Shown one piece after another: positions 52,301 through 57,722 of a stretch of DNA of 64,000 nt. The stretch's first letter is position 1, and the number at the start of each line of letters is the position of its first letter. Where the stretch lies: the NCBI GenBank assembly GCA_034008185.1, contig CM067081.1:12089821-12153820 (forward strand). The letters are read 5' to 3'. The position numbers and the translations under genes are program-made. The stretch is from Gorsachius magnificus (lineage: Eukaryota; Chordata; Aves; Pelecaniformes; Ardeidae). A model generated the notes under the pieces. The model had not been told where the DNA came from, searched no databases, and saw nothing but the letters and a program-made list of their open reading frames with translations.

Positions 52301-52378
52301 CACCACTGTAGTCTCATGGTTTATTTGCAGAAAATGCTGGAAAAGCTACGAGCCAAGAAGACTTGGAAAGCACTGTGA
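7372..52378 (+). CDS. CEP295: CEP295, centrosomal protein 295 (28 coding exons, gene span)
   Basis: CEP295 (Drosophila Ana1 orthologue) acts at the proximal centriole. It is needed for centriole elongation, centriole-to-centrosome conversion and recruitment of pericentriolar proteins. I chained 28 coding exons with consensus splice sites and consistent phase, giving 1873 residues from the ATG at 7372 to TGA at 52376-52378. The N-terminus ([52 protein letters not shown]) and the C-terminus ([31 protein letters not shown]) match the human protein as I remember it. Residues 1-350 and 500-620 are highly charged and likely coiled coil; residues ~1700-1873 form the ALMS motif. An earlier in-frame GTG is unlikely to be the start. 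The human protein is about 2600 residues, so the central region is shorter here. Any further small exon I missed would have to preserve phase. Confidence 0.95.
7931..8130 (-). mobile_element. CR1 3'-end fragment
   Basis: The plus strand shows the complement of a CR1 tail (CATAGAATCATGG, then AGTCCAACCCCCACTAGA). About 200 bp survive, and it differs in subfamily from the neighbouring copy at 8193. Confidence 0.85.
8193..8972 (-). mobile_element. CR1 LINE, 3' part of ORF2 still open
   Basis: The minus strand carries an uninterrupted frame of about 239 codons at 8251-8970 with the end of CR1 ORF2 ([39 protein letters not shown]). The 3' tail lies at 8193. The element lacks its 5' part and the catalytic core of reverse transcriptase. 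It is much less decayed than the copy at 2454-3262, so it inserted more recently or belongs to a younger subfamily. Confidence 0.93.
9574..9774 (+). CDS. CEP295: CEP295 exon 3 (residues 37-103)
   Basis: Acceptor CTACAG, donor GTAAGT; 67 codons in phase 0. Highly charged helix with [13 protein letters not shown] and the conserved [20 protein letters not shown]. Confidence 0.95.
9775..10932 (+). other. CEP295 intron 3
   Basis: AT-rich intron with no recognised repeat or RNA gene. Confidence 0.6.
10933..11057 (+). CDS. CEP295: CEP295 exon 4 (residues 104-145)
   Basis: Acceptor GTTAAG, donor GTATGC after two bases of an Arg codon. Encodes [20 protein letters not shown], matching the human EPDLDALAQRAAERK region. 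Confidence 0.93.
11963..12056 (+). CDS. CEP295: CEP295 exon 5 (residues 145-176)
   Basis: Acceptor CCCCCAAG preceded by a T-rich tract of about 100 bases (11880-11960), donor GTATGT. Encodes [26 protein letters not shown]; the five-proline run is conserved with human. Confidence 0.94.
12057..16619 (+). other. CEP295 intron 5, 4.6 kb
   Basis: Long AT-rich intron. An A-rich simple tract lies at about 13538-13580 and a G/A tract at 15012-15040. No gene, LINE or structured RNA recognised. Confidence 0.6.
16620..16733 (+). CDS. CEP295: CEP295 exon 6 (residues 177-214)
   Basis: Acceptor TTCCTAG, donor GTGATT (weak). 38 codons in phase 0: [14 protein letters not shown] onwards, a linker of moderate conservation. 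Confidence 0.9.
16734..18158 (+). other. CEP295 intron 6
   Basis: AT-rich; nothing recognised besides short homopolymers. Confidence 0.6.
18159..18299 (+). CDS. CEP295: CEP295 exon 7 (residues 215-261)
   Basis: Acceptor ACTGCCAG, donor GTAAGC. Begins [20 protein letters not shown], one of the best-conserved blocks of the family, and continues as a charged helix to LKKVHLAQ. Confidence 0.95.
18300..19427 (+). other. CEP295 intron 7
   Basis: AT-rich; nothing recognised. Confidence 0.6.
19428..19611 (+). CDS. CEP295: CEP295 exon 8 (residues 262-323)
   Basis: Acceptor TTGAAG, donor GTAAGT, ending with one base of a codon. Includes [32 protein letters not shown] and FEDMYNEDM, matching human MPPQL, PYKRSE and FAFEDMYNAD. 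Confidence 0.95.
19620..21123. repeat. GC-rich insertion with degenerate tandem repeats
   Basis: This block starts within 10 bases of the exon 8 donor and contrasts with its AT-rich flanks. Between ~19875 and ~20340 a motif of the form TGGATCCC, then CAGTAA, then CTTAAGACAC, then TCTACCCAGTAGCTGACCCC recurs about four times (near 19885, 19970, 20092 and 20270), spaced 90-180 bp. CA-rich stretches with tetrads such as ACACACAG and ATGCATGC are also frequent. There is no convincing coding frame. It may be a long LTR or an unclassified repeat; I cannot name the family. Confidence 0.6.
21411..21602 (+). CDS. CEP295: CEP295 exon 9 (residues 323-387)
   Basis: Acceptor TTAATTAG, donor GTAAAG. Encodes [18 protein letters not shown], aligned with human KVKGNLILHLEPEPLPT. 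It contains a short internal duplication ([16 protein letters not shown]). Confidence 0.93.
22519..22743 (+). CDS. CEP295: CEP295 exon 10 (residues 387-462)
   Basis: Acceptor CTTTATAG, donor GTATGT. Includes [15 protein letters not shown] and [10 protein letters not shown], both strongly like human. Confidence 0.94.
22744..23978 (+). other. CEP295 intron 10
   Basis: AT-rich intron with a T-rich tract at 23411-23434. Nothing else seen. Confidence 0.6.
23979..24085 (+). CDS. CEP295: CEP295 exon 11 (residues 462-497)
   Basis: Acceptor ATTTTAG, donor GTAAGT. Contains [20 protein letters not shown], matching human SSVLLHPQEAAARIRM. Confidence 0.93.
24304..25858 (-). mobile_element. CR1 LINE, 1.55 kb, with broken reverse transcriptase
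   Basis: The longest CR1 here. The minus strand has two frames, 25815-25057 and 25102-24386, that overlap by a frameshift at about 25080. The first carries reverse transcriptase blocks ([57 protein letters not shown]). The palm motif, normally with two Asp before TKLGG, reads NNTKLGG, so the catalytic pair is lost. The second frame holds the ORF2 C-terminus. The 5' part with the endonuclease is missing. It lies in CEP295 intron 11. Confidence 0.95.
25859..27151 (+). other. CEP295 intron 11, part downstream of CR1
   Basis: AT-rich. An imperfect repeat around AAATTTTTCTTC occurs twice at 26555-26605. No gene seen. Confidence 0.55.
27152..27364 (+). CDS. CEP295: CEP295 exon 12 (residues 498-568)
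   Basis: Acceptor TTTTCAATAG, donor GTGAAG. A strong coiled-coil segment ([20 protein letters not shown]) that matches human QKQLELLEQIEQQKLRLE. Confidence 0.94.
27365..28180 (+). other. CEP295 intron 12
   Basis: Contains an A-run at about 27689-27701 and a G-run of about 14 at 27705-27718. Nothing else seen. Confidence 0.6.
28181..28278 (+). CDS. CEP295: CEP295 exon 13 (residues 569-601)
   Basis: Acceptor TTTGATTAG, donor GTAAAG after two bases of an Arg codon. Encodes [19 protein letters not shown], matching human DSHRQMIRNYQHQLLQQN. Confidence 0.95.
28405..29488 (+). CDS. CEP295: CEP295 exon 14, largest exon (residues 601-962)
   Basis: Acceptor CTTTTCAG, donor GTAAGC; 1084 bases, no stop. 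It opens with [20 protein letters not shown], like human. The middle is poorly conserved, Ser/Thr/Gln rich and probably disordered. It ends in a coiled coil ([20 protein letters not shown], then [11 protein letters not shown]). As I recall, the human exon repeats this LQEQL plus QEQLL unit several times. Only one unit is seen here, which accounts for much of the length difference. Confidence 0.93.
29489..30451 (+). other. CEP295 intron 14
   Basis: AT-rich, with a T-run at 30041-30059. Nothing else seen. Confidence 0.6.
30452..30623 (+). CDS. CEP295: CEP295 exon 15 (residues 963-1020)
   Basis: Acceptor CCCCTTCTAAG, donor GTAAGG; phase 0 in, 1 out. Poorly conserved segment, supported by phase and the open frame. 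Confidence 0.8.
30755..30907 (+). CDS. CEP295: CEP295 exon 16 (residues 1020-1071)
   Basis: Acceptor TTTTACAG, donor GTAAAA. Open in the one frame that fits the exons on both sides; Lys/Glu rich. Confidence 0.83.
30908..32251 (+). other. CEP295 intron 16
   Basis: AT-rich; nothing recognised. Confidence 0.6.
32252..32476 (+). CDS. CEP295: CEP295 exon 17 (residues 1071-1146)
   Basis: Acceptor AATCCAG, donor GTGAGG; 75 codons, phase 1 in and out. Ser-rich start, then [20 protein letters not shown]. Confidence 0.85.
32477..36621 (+). other. CEP295 intron 17, left part
   Basis: Low-complexity A/T tracts at 32671-32695 and 34066-34082; no gene recognised. In all, intron 17 is 6.4 kb, the longest of the gene, and is split by the solo LTR. 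Confidence 0.55.
36627..37181 (-). mobile_element. Solo LTR of an avian endogenous retrovirus, 555 bp
   Basis: Its ends are imperfect inverted repeats: the left end TGTCGTGGTTT against TGTCCTGGTTT from the complement of the right end. The flanks are the same 5 bp, AATAC (36622-36626 and 37182-37186), i.e. a target-site duplication, which fits ERVL-type integration. No gag, pol or env sequence lies beside it, so it is what remains after LTR-LTR recombination. A C-run sits at 36679-36693. The minus strand is favoured because its complement has a TATA-like ATATAAC upstream of an ATTAAA poly(A) signal. Confidence 0.88.
37187..38899 (+). other. CEP295 intron 17, right part
   Basis: Holds an open frame of ~110 codons just after the LTR (see findings) and a C-run at about 38550-38563. 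No repeat family recognised. Confidence 0.5.
38900..39006 (+). CDS. CEP295: CEP295 exon 18 (residues 1146-1181)
   Basis: Acceptor TGTGTTCAG, donor GTTAGT. Phase 1 in, 0 out. A second possible acceptor four bases downstream (CCCAG) would break phase. Confidence 0.8.
39080..39772 (-). mobile_element. Old CR1 fragment
   Basis: The plus strand reads as the complement of an internal CR1 segment: CAGGATGCTGTTA, then GGAGCCCTGTCAAACTCCAC, then GACAGTGTCAAAAACCTTGC, in the same order as the better copy at 24304-25858. There is no 3' tail and many indels; no frame survives. Lies in CEP295 intron 18. Confidence 0.85.
40272..40302 (+). repeat. (TG)n microsatellite
   Basis: About 15 uninterrupted TG units in CEP295 intron 18. 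Likely polymorphic. Confidence 0.95.
40509..40647 (+). CDS. CEP295: CEP295 exon 19 (residues 1182-1228)
   Basis: Acceptor TTGTCCTAG, donor GTGAGT. Phase 0 in, 1 out. Ser/Thr rich. Confidence 0.85.
40648..42181 (+). other. CEP295 intron 19
   Basis: AT-rich; nothing recognised. Confidence 0.6.
42182..42415 (+). CDS. CEP295: CEP295 exon 20 (residues 1228-1306)
   Basis: Acceptor CTATTTCAG. The donor is taken at GTATTT (42416), because CAA G joined to the next exon keeps phase; the earlier GTTTCC at 42407 would also keep phase but is a poorer donor. Encodes [20 protein letters not shown]. Confidence 0.86.
42943..43515 (-). mobile_element. Ancient CR1-like fragment
   Basis: The plus strand begins AATCATAGAATTATAGA, the usual CR1 tail complement. 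It continues with diverged CR1 text (TTAGATCAGGTTGCTTAA, AGATTCCACACCTCC, ATCCTTGTGGGTC). It is interrupted by T-rich tracts. The oldest-looking copy in the window. Confidence 0.75.
43525..43549 (+). repeat. Poly(A) tract
   Basis: A run of about 24 A at the edge of the old CR1 piece in CEP295 intron 20. Confidence 0.9.
43788..43939 (+). CDS. CEP295: CEP295 exon 21 (residues 1306-1356)
   Basis: Acceptor TTCTTATAG, donor GTACTG. Encodes [20 protein letters not shown] and [12 protein letters not shown], a block I recall as highly conserved in vertebrate CEP295. Confidence 0.94.
44191..44350 (+). CDS. CEP295: CEP295 exon 22 (residues 1357-1410)
   Basis: Acceptor TGCCACTAG, donor GTATGT; phase 0 in, 1 out. 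Ser-rich. Confidence 0.87.
44351..46594 (+). other. CEP295 intron 22
   Basis: AT-rich intron that contains the possible dead exon at 45137-45252. Otherwise nothing recognised. Confidence 0.6.
45137..45252 (+). pseudogene. Possible decayed or alternative CEP295 exon
   Basis: After an acceptor-like TATTCTAAAG the only open frame is the one that continues exon 22 (phase 1). It runs 38 codons ([20 protein letters not shown], then [17 protein letters not shown]) to a TGA at 45250-45252, with no usable donor before it. The peptide is of the same Ser/Gln/Glu-rich kind as its neighbours. Skipping it lets exon 22 join exon 23 in phase, so the main gene does not need it. Chance cannot be excluded. Confidence 0.35.
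46595..47235 (+). CDS. CEP295: CEP295 exon 23 (residues 1410-1623)
   Basis: Acceptor TTGAAACAG, donor GTGAGT; 641 bases open, phase 1 in, 0 out. Acidic, Ser/Gln-rich region, probably disordered; ends SCRIPVW. Confidence 0.92.
47236..47991 (+). other. CEP295 intron 23
   Basis: AT-rich; T-run at 47936-47946. Nothing else seen. Confidence 0.6.
47992..48165 (+). CDS. CEP295: CEP295 exon 24 (residues 1624-1681)
   Basis: Acceptor TTATTTTCTAG, donor GTGAGT; 58 codons in phase 0, acidic ([20 protein letters not shown]). Confidence 0.9.
48166..49293 (+). other. CEP295 intron 24
   Basis: Nothing recognised; purine-rich stretch at 48930-49015. Confidence 0.6.
49294..49411 (+). CDS. CEP295: CEP295 exon 25 (residues 1682-1721)
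   Basis: Acceptor TTTGAAACAG, donor GTAATT. Encodes [20 protein letters not shown] and a Ser/Pro-rich end, leading into the ALMS motif. Confidence 0.92.
49964..50167 (+). CDS. CEP295: CEP295 exon 26, start of ALMS motif (residues 1721-1789)
   Basis: Acceptor TTTCACAG, donor GTAGGT. Contains [20 protein letters not shown] and [12 protein letters not shown], the ALMS motif shared by ALMS1, CEP295 and CEP295NL, which serves centriole targeting in this family. Confidence 0.95.
50737..50845 (+). CDS. CEP295: CEP295 exon 27 (residues 1789-1825)
   Basis: The acceptor TTTAAG follows a T-run of about 25, and the exon itself opens with eight A. Encodes [20 protein letters not shown], matching human [15 protein letters not shown]. 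Confidence 0.94.
50846..51389 (+). other. CEP295 intron 27
   Basis: Nothing recognised; T-run before the next acceptor at 51361-51373. Confidence 0.6.
51390..51489 (+). CDS. CEP295: CEP295 exon 28 (residues 1825-1858)
   Basis: Acceptor TTTTGACAG, donor GTAATT. Encodes [20 protein letters not shown] and [14 protein letters not shown], nearly identical to the human ALMS C-terminal part. Confidence 0.96.
51490..52330 (+). other. CEP295 intron 28
   Basis: Nothing recognised; somewhat GC-richer than earlier introns. Confidence 0.6.
52331..52378 (+). CDS. CEP295: CEP295 exon 29, last coding exon (residues 1859-1873)
   Basis: Acceptor TTATTTGCAG. Encodes [15 protein letters not shown] and stop TGA at 52376. 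The LEKLRAK end is the family's usual terminus. Confidence 0.96.
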   Translation, partial: KMLEKLRAKKTWKAL

Positions 52379-52730
52379 CTGGCAGAAGGCTTGGAGCAAC
52401 AAGGAACACTACTGTGTTGGTACAATCCAAGAGACCACTGAATAATGCAGACTTCACTAAGTTAATTGTGGGGCCATTAGGAATCCTCAGCTGTAAGCTG
52501 TAGGACAACTGTAAGTAAACAAAACCTGTGTAGCATCCTCATGTTTTACTGAGATCACCACAGCAGATGATAACTACTGCTTTAACCATGGTTTGTCTCA
52601 GAGGGAGCAGACTGACATTGTGGAACACCTTTCTTCACGTGCATTAGTGTTTTAAAGGGAGATCAGACCAACTTTTGTAATATACATGTATGAAACATTC
52701 TCAAATAAAGCTGTTTTTAAGATTTAAATC
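52379..52730 (+). other. CEP295: CEP295 3' UTR with poly(A) signal
   Basis: AATAAA lies at 52704-52709, about 330 bases after the stop, so cleavage is expected near 52725. A second AATAAA at about 52861-52866 could serve as an alternative. Confidence 0.75.
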
Positions 52731-53599
52731 CTCAGGATGCTAGACAGTAATTTTTTCTGTAAAGTTGGAATGTGTTAATGTGTTCTTTGCACTATGTGAC
52801 TTAAGATTAAGATGTGTGGGTTCTAGAGGTGCACTTTAAAGCAGATGAAGGCAGGAAGAGAATAAAAACCTTTTACTGTTACTACTTCCAATTGTAGCTC
52901 TTCTGTCCAAGTTTCCTAAGCTCCAGGTCAGAGCTAAGGAATTGCATCATCAGGAGCAATTCAAAGCTCAGCAATTTATTACCCCCTCTCTCACTAAGGA
53001 AGGTAAGACAAACCCAGCTTGTCATCCTGTGGAGTTAAGTGAGGTGGAAGCTTTTTGTGATGCCAAGGTGAGAGGTAGGGTAGGTATAGCCTCTCTCTTC
53101 ACCCTGGTGGTTCTGCAAGGGCTGCTCTGGCTTATGCATGAATACCCTTGTTCCTTTCTCATAATATGATCAGAAGGGAAGAGACCAAGAGTGCACTTCA
53201 CTACCAGCAAGGCACAGCTGATCAGCTGCCACCACTTCCTCACTCCTCCTTCGTTTGCTTACACAATAGGAACAGGAAATCATCCCAGCTGCAGCTTTCA
53301 GCCATCAATTTTATTTAAGTGCTGTTGACATTCTGTACAAAAGAAACACCTCTGCAGAGCTTTAGTACAGTGGAGTTCAGTGACAGGGAAGTGAGGGAAA
53401 ACAGATGATAAAGCCTTTTCCAGTTAAAGTACAGCTCTATACACTCAGCAGAGTTAGCTCTTCTGCCACACCAAGCTGGCAGCTAAGGATCCAACCTAAG
53501 CTTTGCCACCACATCTGCCAGGACAGACAATCCACAGCTGAAAGGGTAAGGGCCAAGGCTCCCTGTGCACCATTTCAGTTTACAAAGCAGTAAGAAAAG
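52731..53599. other. Intergenic spacer between convergent genes
   Basis: About 0.7-0.9 kb lie between the poly(A) signals of CEP295 (plus) and the minus-strand TAF1D-like gene. No exon or repeat recognised. Confidence 0.6.
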
Positions 53600-53680
53600 T
53601 CAGAATGTTTAATTCTAAATTATTTATTTAGAAGAGCTGTGCAGTTCTTGGCAGCAGACTTCCAGCAACATCACCAGGAC
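53600..53680 (-). other. TAF1D: Host-gene terminal exon with poly(A) signal
   Basis: Minus strand: very strong acceptor CTTCTCCTCCCTCAG, then about 80 bases with AATAAA at 53628-53623. Cleavage expected near 53600-53608. This sets the 3' end of the gene about 0.9 kb from the end of CEP295. Confidence 0.68.
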
Positions 53681-53947
53681 CTGAGGGAGGAGAAGCATCT
53701 GTTAGCACTCTTACTCAAAAGCTGTGTGAACTCTGCCTTCCTCACACTTAGCATAACATTTTCCTCTAGTCTGAAGCCATTTCATTTCAGCAGTAATGCA
53801 GGGAACATGCACATACGGCCCTTACTAAACTGCTAAGGGGCAAAAGCATAGTTTCCAATGCCTGCTCCCCGCATACCATAATTTCCTGTTTCCTGTAACT
53901 ACGCTGTGCCCACAGCATTCCCACCTTGCACTTCTTTCCTCCCTCAC

Positions 53948-53990
53948 CTAATTTTTCCAGGATTATCCACTTTAAGACTTCCATGCAGCT
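53948..53990 (-). other. TAF1D: Host-gene exon j (probable)
   Basis: Minus strand: acceptor ATTCCTAG, donor GTGAGG, 43 bases. Confidence 0.5.
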
Positions 53991-54176
53991 CTAGGAATAT
54001 GTCATATTGCCAAGGAAGCAGCAATTAAGTTACAAGACTGCTCATGCCACTTCACATGCTGCAAACTCAAAAGGTTTCATTCTGAAACAGAGTAGCCTTT
54101 TCCCTCCATCAGCATCTCAAAAAGCCTGAGGGCAGCAGATAAACATCCCTTTTCACTCCCAGAGTCTCACTACATA

Positions 54177-54310
54177 AGGTGTATCTCCTCACAAATAGAC
54201 CATAGCACACACCAAGTGTCCACGGCATCCTGCAGAGGATTTCTATATGCGGTCACCGCGTTAAGAGCTGCTGGTTTTTCAGCCATGCAAACCCTCTTTG
54301 AAGTGACCTT
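54177..54310 (-). ncRNA. H/ACA box snoRNA
   Basis: Minus strand: 5' hairpin base GGTCAC/GTGACC, H box ATAGAA, 3' hairpin base CCTC/GAGG with inner GACAC/GTGT stem, ACA box with three-base tail (ACACCT, ending at 54177). 134 nt. Lies in the intron between exons k and j. A 128-codon minus-strand frame covering 54556-54170 overlaps it and is judged a chance frame. Confidence 0.75.
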
Positions 54311-54561
54311 GGATTTCTTTTTGGTAGCATCAGTTTTGCTGAGCACTCTTACCTTCAGACACACTTCAGTGGCACTCAAGTGGTGTTTCTCACCCCTCTG
54401 GCACACATGGTAGCAGACACTATGGATTAAAGAGTCAGATACAGTTAATGTAAGTGAAGAGTTGCAACAAACAAGATGGGTGTAAATTGCATGCAGCAGC
54501 CTTTTGTCTCCCCTTTTTGCTTCTGTGTGCACAACACCACAGCTTCTGGAGTCCAACTTAC

Positions 54562-54593
54562 AGCTCTTAACTAGAACTTTTGTTCCTCTGCAG
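54562..54593 (-). other. TAF1D: Host-gene micro-exon k (probable)
   Basis: Minus strand: good donor GTAAGT; acceptor either ATACTTTAG or GCTGCAG six bases on. Only ~26-32 bases. It is supported because it separates two snoRNA-bearing introns. Confidence 0.42.
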
Positions 54594-54704
54594 CTAAAGT
54601 ATTAGAGGTGCCCAAGGATGCAGCCGCATTCCTACACCTCATCAGGAGCTTGCTTTCCTCTTAACAGCAGCAGAAAGGAGCAATGCGTCTGACCTACATT
54701 AAAG

Positions 54705-54828
54705 CTTTATTTCCAGCAGACTTAGTGCCACATCATGTGGCAATTTGAGAGTCTGATGGATTTGCTTTACGGTCATCTCCACAACTCGCCAGAAACAGCA
54801 ACATCCTAGCAGCCTTGGTAATGACCGG
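54705..54828 (-). ncRNA. H/ACA box snoRNA with AUA-type tail
   Basis: Minus strand. 5' hairpin base CGGTCAT/ATGACCG, H box AAAGCA. 3' hairpin base CCA-CAGAC/GTCTG-TGG with tip GCCACA/TGTGGC. The tail is ATAAAG: an AUA variant of the ACA box, three bases from the end. It lies about 25 nt after the donor of exon i, which is close. The tail also contains AATAAA, so a poly(A) signal is the alternative reading of that part. Confidence 0.72.
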
Positions 54829-54852
54829 GTACTCTCGTCTTGCTGCTCTTAC

Positions 54853-54953
54853 CACCAACTTAAAGCGATATTCAAGTTGCCCATCCTTTCTTGTTAAGGA
54901 CCAATCAATCATGCCAATATGTAAGCCAAGCTGCGTACCAACAAGCCCCAAAT
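54853..54953 (-). other. TAF1D: Host-gene exon i (downstream of the stop)
   Basis: Minus strand: acceptor GCTTTTAACAG (weak tract), donor GTAAGA, 101 bases. Confidence 0.5.
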
Positions 54954-55256
54954 CTGTTAAAAGCTCCAAGTACAGAGGAATTCCTCACAACCAGTATCAG
55001 TCTGTGTCAGAAACTAGTACTACAAATTGCTGTGCAACTTCATGACATCCATTTAAAGTACACACACAGAAGAGTAACTTGCAGATAAGCAACCTGCCCA
55101 GATGCTGCCAAAATCAGGGGTGATCACTGCTCAGCAGTCTCTGCCAACCATTTCTACACTTTAGAACAATTTACTGCGGTTTCAATGTTCTAGTCATACC
55201 AAGTTAACACAAAAACTGAAAAAAAACCATCTGAATACAAGTAGCTAAGTGCTTAC

Positions 55257-55330
55257 CTGTCAAACAGGTTATCTTCCACAGCCACTCCTTCTAACACAGG
55301 AAAATTCACATCATCCGTAGCCTAAAGCAC
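55257..55330 (-). other. TAF1D: Host-gene exon h (downstream of the stop)
   Basis: Minus strand: acceptor either ATAAACAG (exon to 55330, after a T-run) or GTGCTTTAG (exon to 55321); donor GTAAGC. With the second acceptor the frame reads ATDDVNFPVLEGVAVEDNLF and continues that of exon g. Confidence 0.6.
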
Positions 55331-55458
55331 CTGTTTATAAAAAAAAAAAAAAAACAACAAACTGAATGCACTTGTCACATTCCAGAGGCCAGTATCCAGT
55401 TCTCACACCAGCACATGGAAAACAGAAAGCAAGTACACTCCAATCCCCAGAGGACAAA

Positions 55459-55598
55459 GACTGTATCAGCAAAAATACCAGGTTTAACAGCCACAGCAGA
55501 ACGAAAACCAACGATGCCAAACACTGAACTTCTGTCGCACTGGTTTTTGAACATCCCACCAGGAGAATGCTGCTGGGTGCAGATACCATACAGTGCAA
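55459..55598 (-). ncRNA. H/ACA box snoRNA, paralogue of 58753-58891
   Basis: Minus strand: 5' hairpin base GCACTG/CAGTGC, H box ACAGAA, 3' hairpin, ACA box with three-base tail (ACAGTC, ending at 55459); 140 nt. In the intron between exons g and h. Mammalian TAF1D hosts several H/ACA RNAs (SNORA1, 8, 18, 25, 32, 40); I cannot assign which without a search. Confidence 0.87.
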
Positions 55599-57060
55599 GA
55601 GCCACAGTAGTTATTCATCCACAACTGCTCATTTTAACATTTGAGCTTTTTTGTATGCACCAGTGAGTATCTAGTGATAAGCTAAGTTGAGGTGCTCCTC
55701 ATTTCACAAAGGCTGCCATGCAACTAAGAGGGAAAACAGACTCCGTGAATTTCACCTAATAGGAGTAGCAGCTTCAGAATTAACTTTGAAGTTTTTATCT
55801 ATTCCTGTCATGAAGGATTCATACTTCTTCCAGAATATTCTTCTTGCTTTACTTTTAACTCCACATTCTACAGAAGATAAGCCAGGGATTTTAATAGTAT
55901 AGTAGTCAACTGGCCGAGCTGCTCGGAGATTAACTCTTTAAACTCAGAAACTTGTACACATAAACCCAGTATGGCTGCTCAGTGTGAAACTCTCATCTAC
56001 TTGAGAGTCAACAACAATGCAGCATGTTTATGAAGTCGCTTCAAGTTTAGACAGACACCAGTGCTGTCTCTTTTTACCGACAGCCACCAAACCAAGAAAT
56101 AAAGAATCACTTCTTTGTGATCAAAGGGGGAATAGATTGCTTCAAGCCATCCAGAAAACTCAAGCCACAAGAAATAGTGTTAGAAATGAGGTACCTACAC
56201 AAAAACCTGGCTGAAGAATAAGTGCAGCTCATGCAATCCAACGTGCCGGTTACACCTGAAGTCCCAGAAGACACTGTCTTTTGACTCTTACCAAAGCTCT
56301 TCCACTTTTTTCCCCCCCTTTTTTTTCATTTGTATCAAAACTCAATACCTAAAGAAGATAATGCATTGTTACTGTTCCTAGGGTGCTACATCTGCAGAGA
56401 TTTGTCTTGTGGTGTTATCCCACAGAGCTAACTGGTAGTTCAATGGGTAAAGCGAAACCACAAGTTTATTCTGTGAGGCATTTCCAACGACACGAACCTA
56501 CAGAGGAGATCCTATCGGGATAGACCTCAACATTTCTGGTACTATAAACTAACACAATAGATAAAAGCAGACTGGAAAGGGATCTCATGCAGCTCCTACT
56601 AAGTGTCTTTTTAACTTTGTTTCAAGACATTTGGAGGAAGGAGGAGGGTAAATGATACACTTAACATATGGGGAAGATGAAGTTACCCCTTCGTATCAGC
56701 AACAGTTTTAATGTTAAATGTCACCCGAAAGGCAAACAACAAAGGGAATTAACTACAAAATTGTACTCAGAATCTTCCCTGCTAAGTGTTAACTTACTTG
56801 TAGAAACAATTTAAGCAGTCAAGCTGATCACCTTTTTGACTCAGAGATTTGTATGAGTGTTCTTTGGACAAATCAAAATTAAAATAAATTCTTCACTTAA
56901 GAGTGAACGCTACATTAAAACACAGTAACATCGTGTTGAGGCAAGTCCATGAAGCCCTCCAAATGTCAGTAAGCATAACATGATACAGACTTCCAGCCAC
57001 TGAAAACCAGAACCCTTCAATCATAAAGAAATCTGCAGCAGCTCAGATGTCATACTAACC
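55599..57060 (-). other. Host-gene intron g-h, part upstream of snoRNA
   Basis: Nothing recognised besides the snoRNA at its downstream end. Confidence 0.5.
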
Positions 57061-57133
57061 CTAGAAGGGGCTTCAGGTTTCTGTGAAATGGCATCTTGCA
57101 TTTCTCTCTTTTTCTCTGATTCCGTACCACCTG
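57061..57133 (-). other. TAF1D: Host-gene exon g (downstream of the stop)
   Basis: Minus strand: acceptor CCCTCTTTTTCAG, donor GTTAGT, 73 bases. One frame is open and protein-like: GTESEKKREMQDAISQKPEA. See the finding on the open frame across g, h and i. It lies after the TAF1D stop, so it is non-coding in the main isoform. Confidence 0.65.
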
Positions 57134-57667
57134 AAAAAGAGGGGGTTACAAACCAATATGTAAGTGCATACAAACCAGCAGCAGTACTTAGTACTTAAGC
57201 GGTTCTAACCACCACAGGCATTCCCAATAGCCTCTACTTGGAATCACACTTAAAGCTATTATAATGTCTGAATATTATCCTATTTAATTTGACAGCTCTT
57301 CTTAATTTCCCATTTATTTTTAAAAGAAACTCACAGAGTTATGATCTTTGCTAACACAAAACACTGTGTTAAAAACTTAGATGCCTAGAAAAAAGTGACA
57401 GGGAAAGGACACTCATGTCACAGATTTGTTCAGAAAGGCTATTCTCACTCACTCTCTTCAGAGCAGTTGAACATTTTGCCAATCATCACAACAATTCTCA
57501 CAGCATTCTCAAGTTTGGGGGAAGACAAGCTTTTACATTTTCTATAGCAACACTGCTTCTTCTCAGTAAGAAAAGACAGCTAGCCTGCAACAGGCAAGGG
57601 TTAAAAAAAGACTCTATCACACTAACTTACCAAGATGCTAGTTCAGACTGACTGTCATGTGGACTGC

Positions 57668-57722
57668 TGTCCTGGTTTTGGCTGGGATGGAGTTAATTTT
57701 CTTCATAGAAGCATAGTAACTT
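57668..57722 (+). mobile_element. Terminal fragment of the same LTR family
   Basis: TGTCCTGGTTTTGGCTGGGA and on to about 57722 closely matches the complement of the right end of the solo LTR at 36627-37181. Only ~55 bp of the LTR end are present, in opposite orientation to that copy, within the host-gene intron f-g. Confidence 0.75.

Noticed and set aside
53697..53840. Ninth H/ACA candidate in the last host intron
   Set aside because: Hairpins and an ACA-like tail can be drawn, but the end lies only 16 bases from the acceptor and would overlap the pyrimidine tract.
54170..54556. 128-codon minus-strand frame
   Set aside because: It overlaps a well-formed H/ACA snoRNA and crosses predicted exon and intron borders; Cys-rich, with no family resemblance.
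54733..54969. 78-codon minus-strand frame (DLGLVGTQLGLHIG onwards)
   Set aside because: Covers exon i, a donor site and an H/ACA snoRNA; the frame is better explained as chance over conserved RNA.
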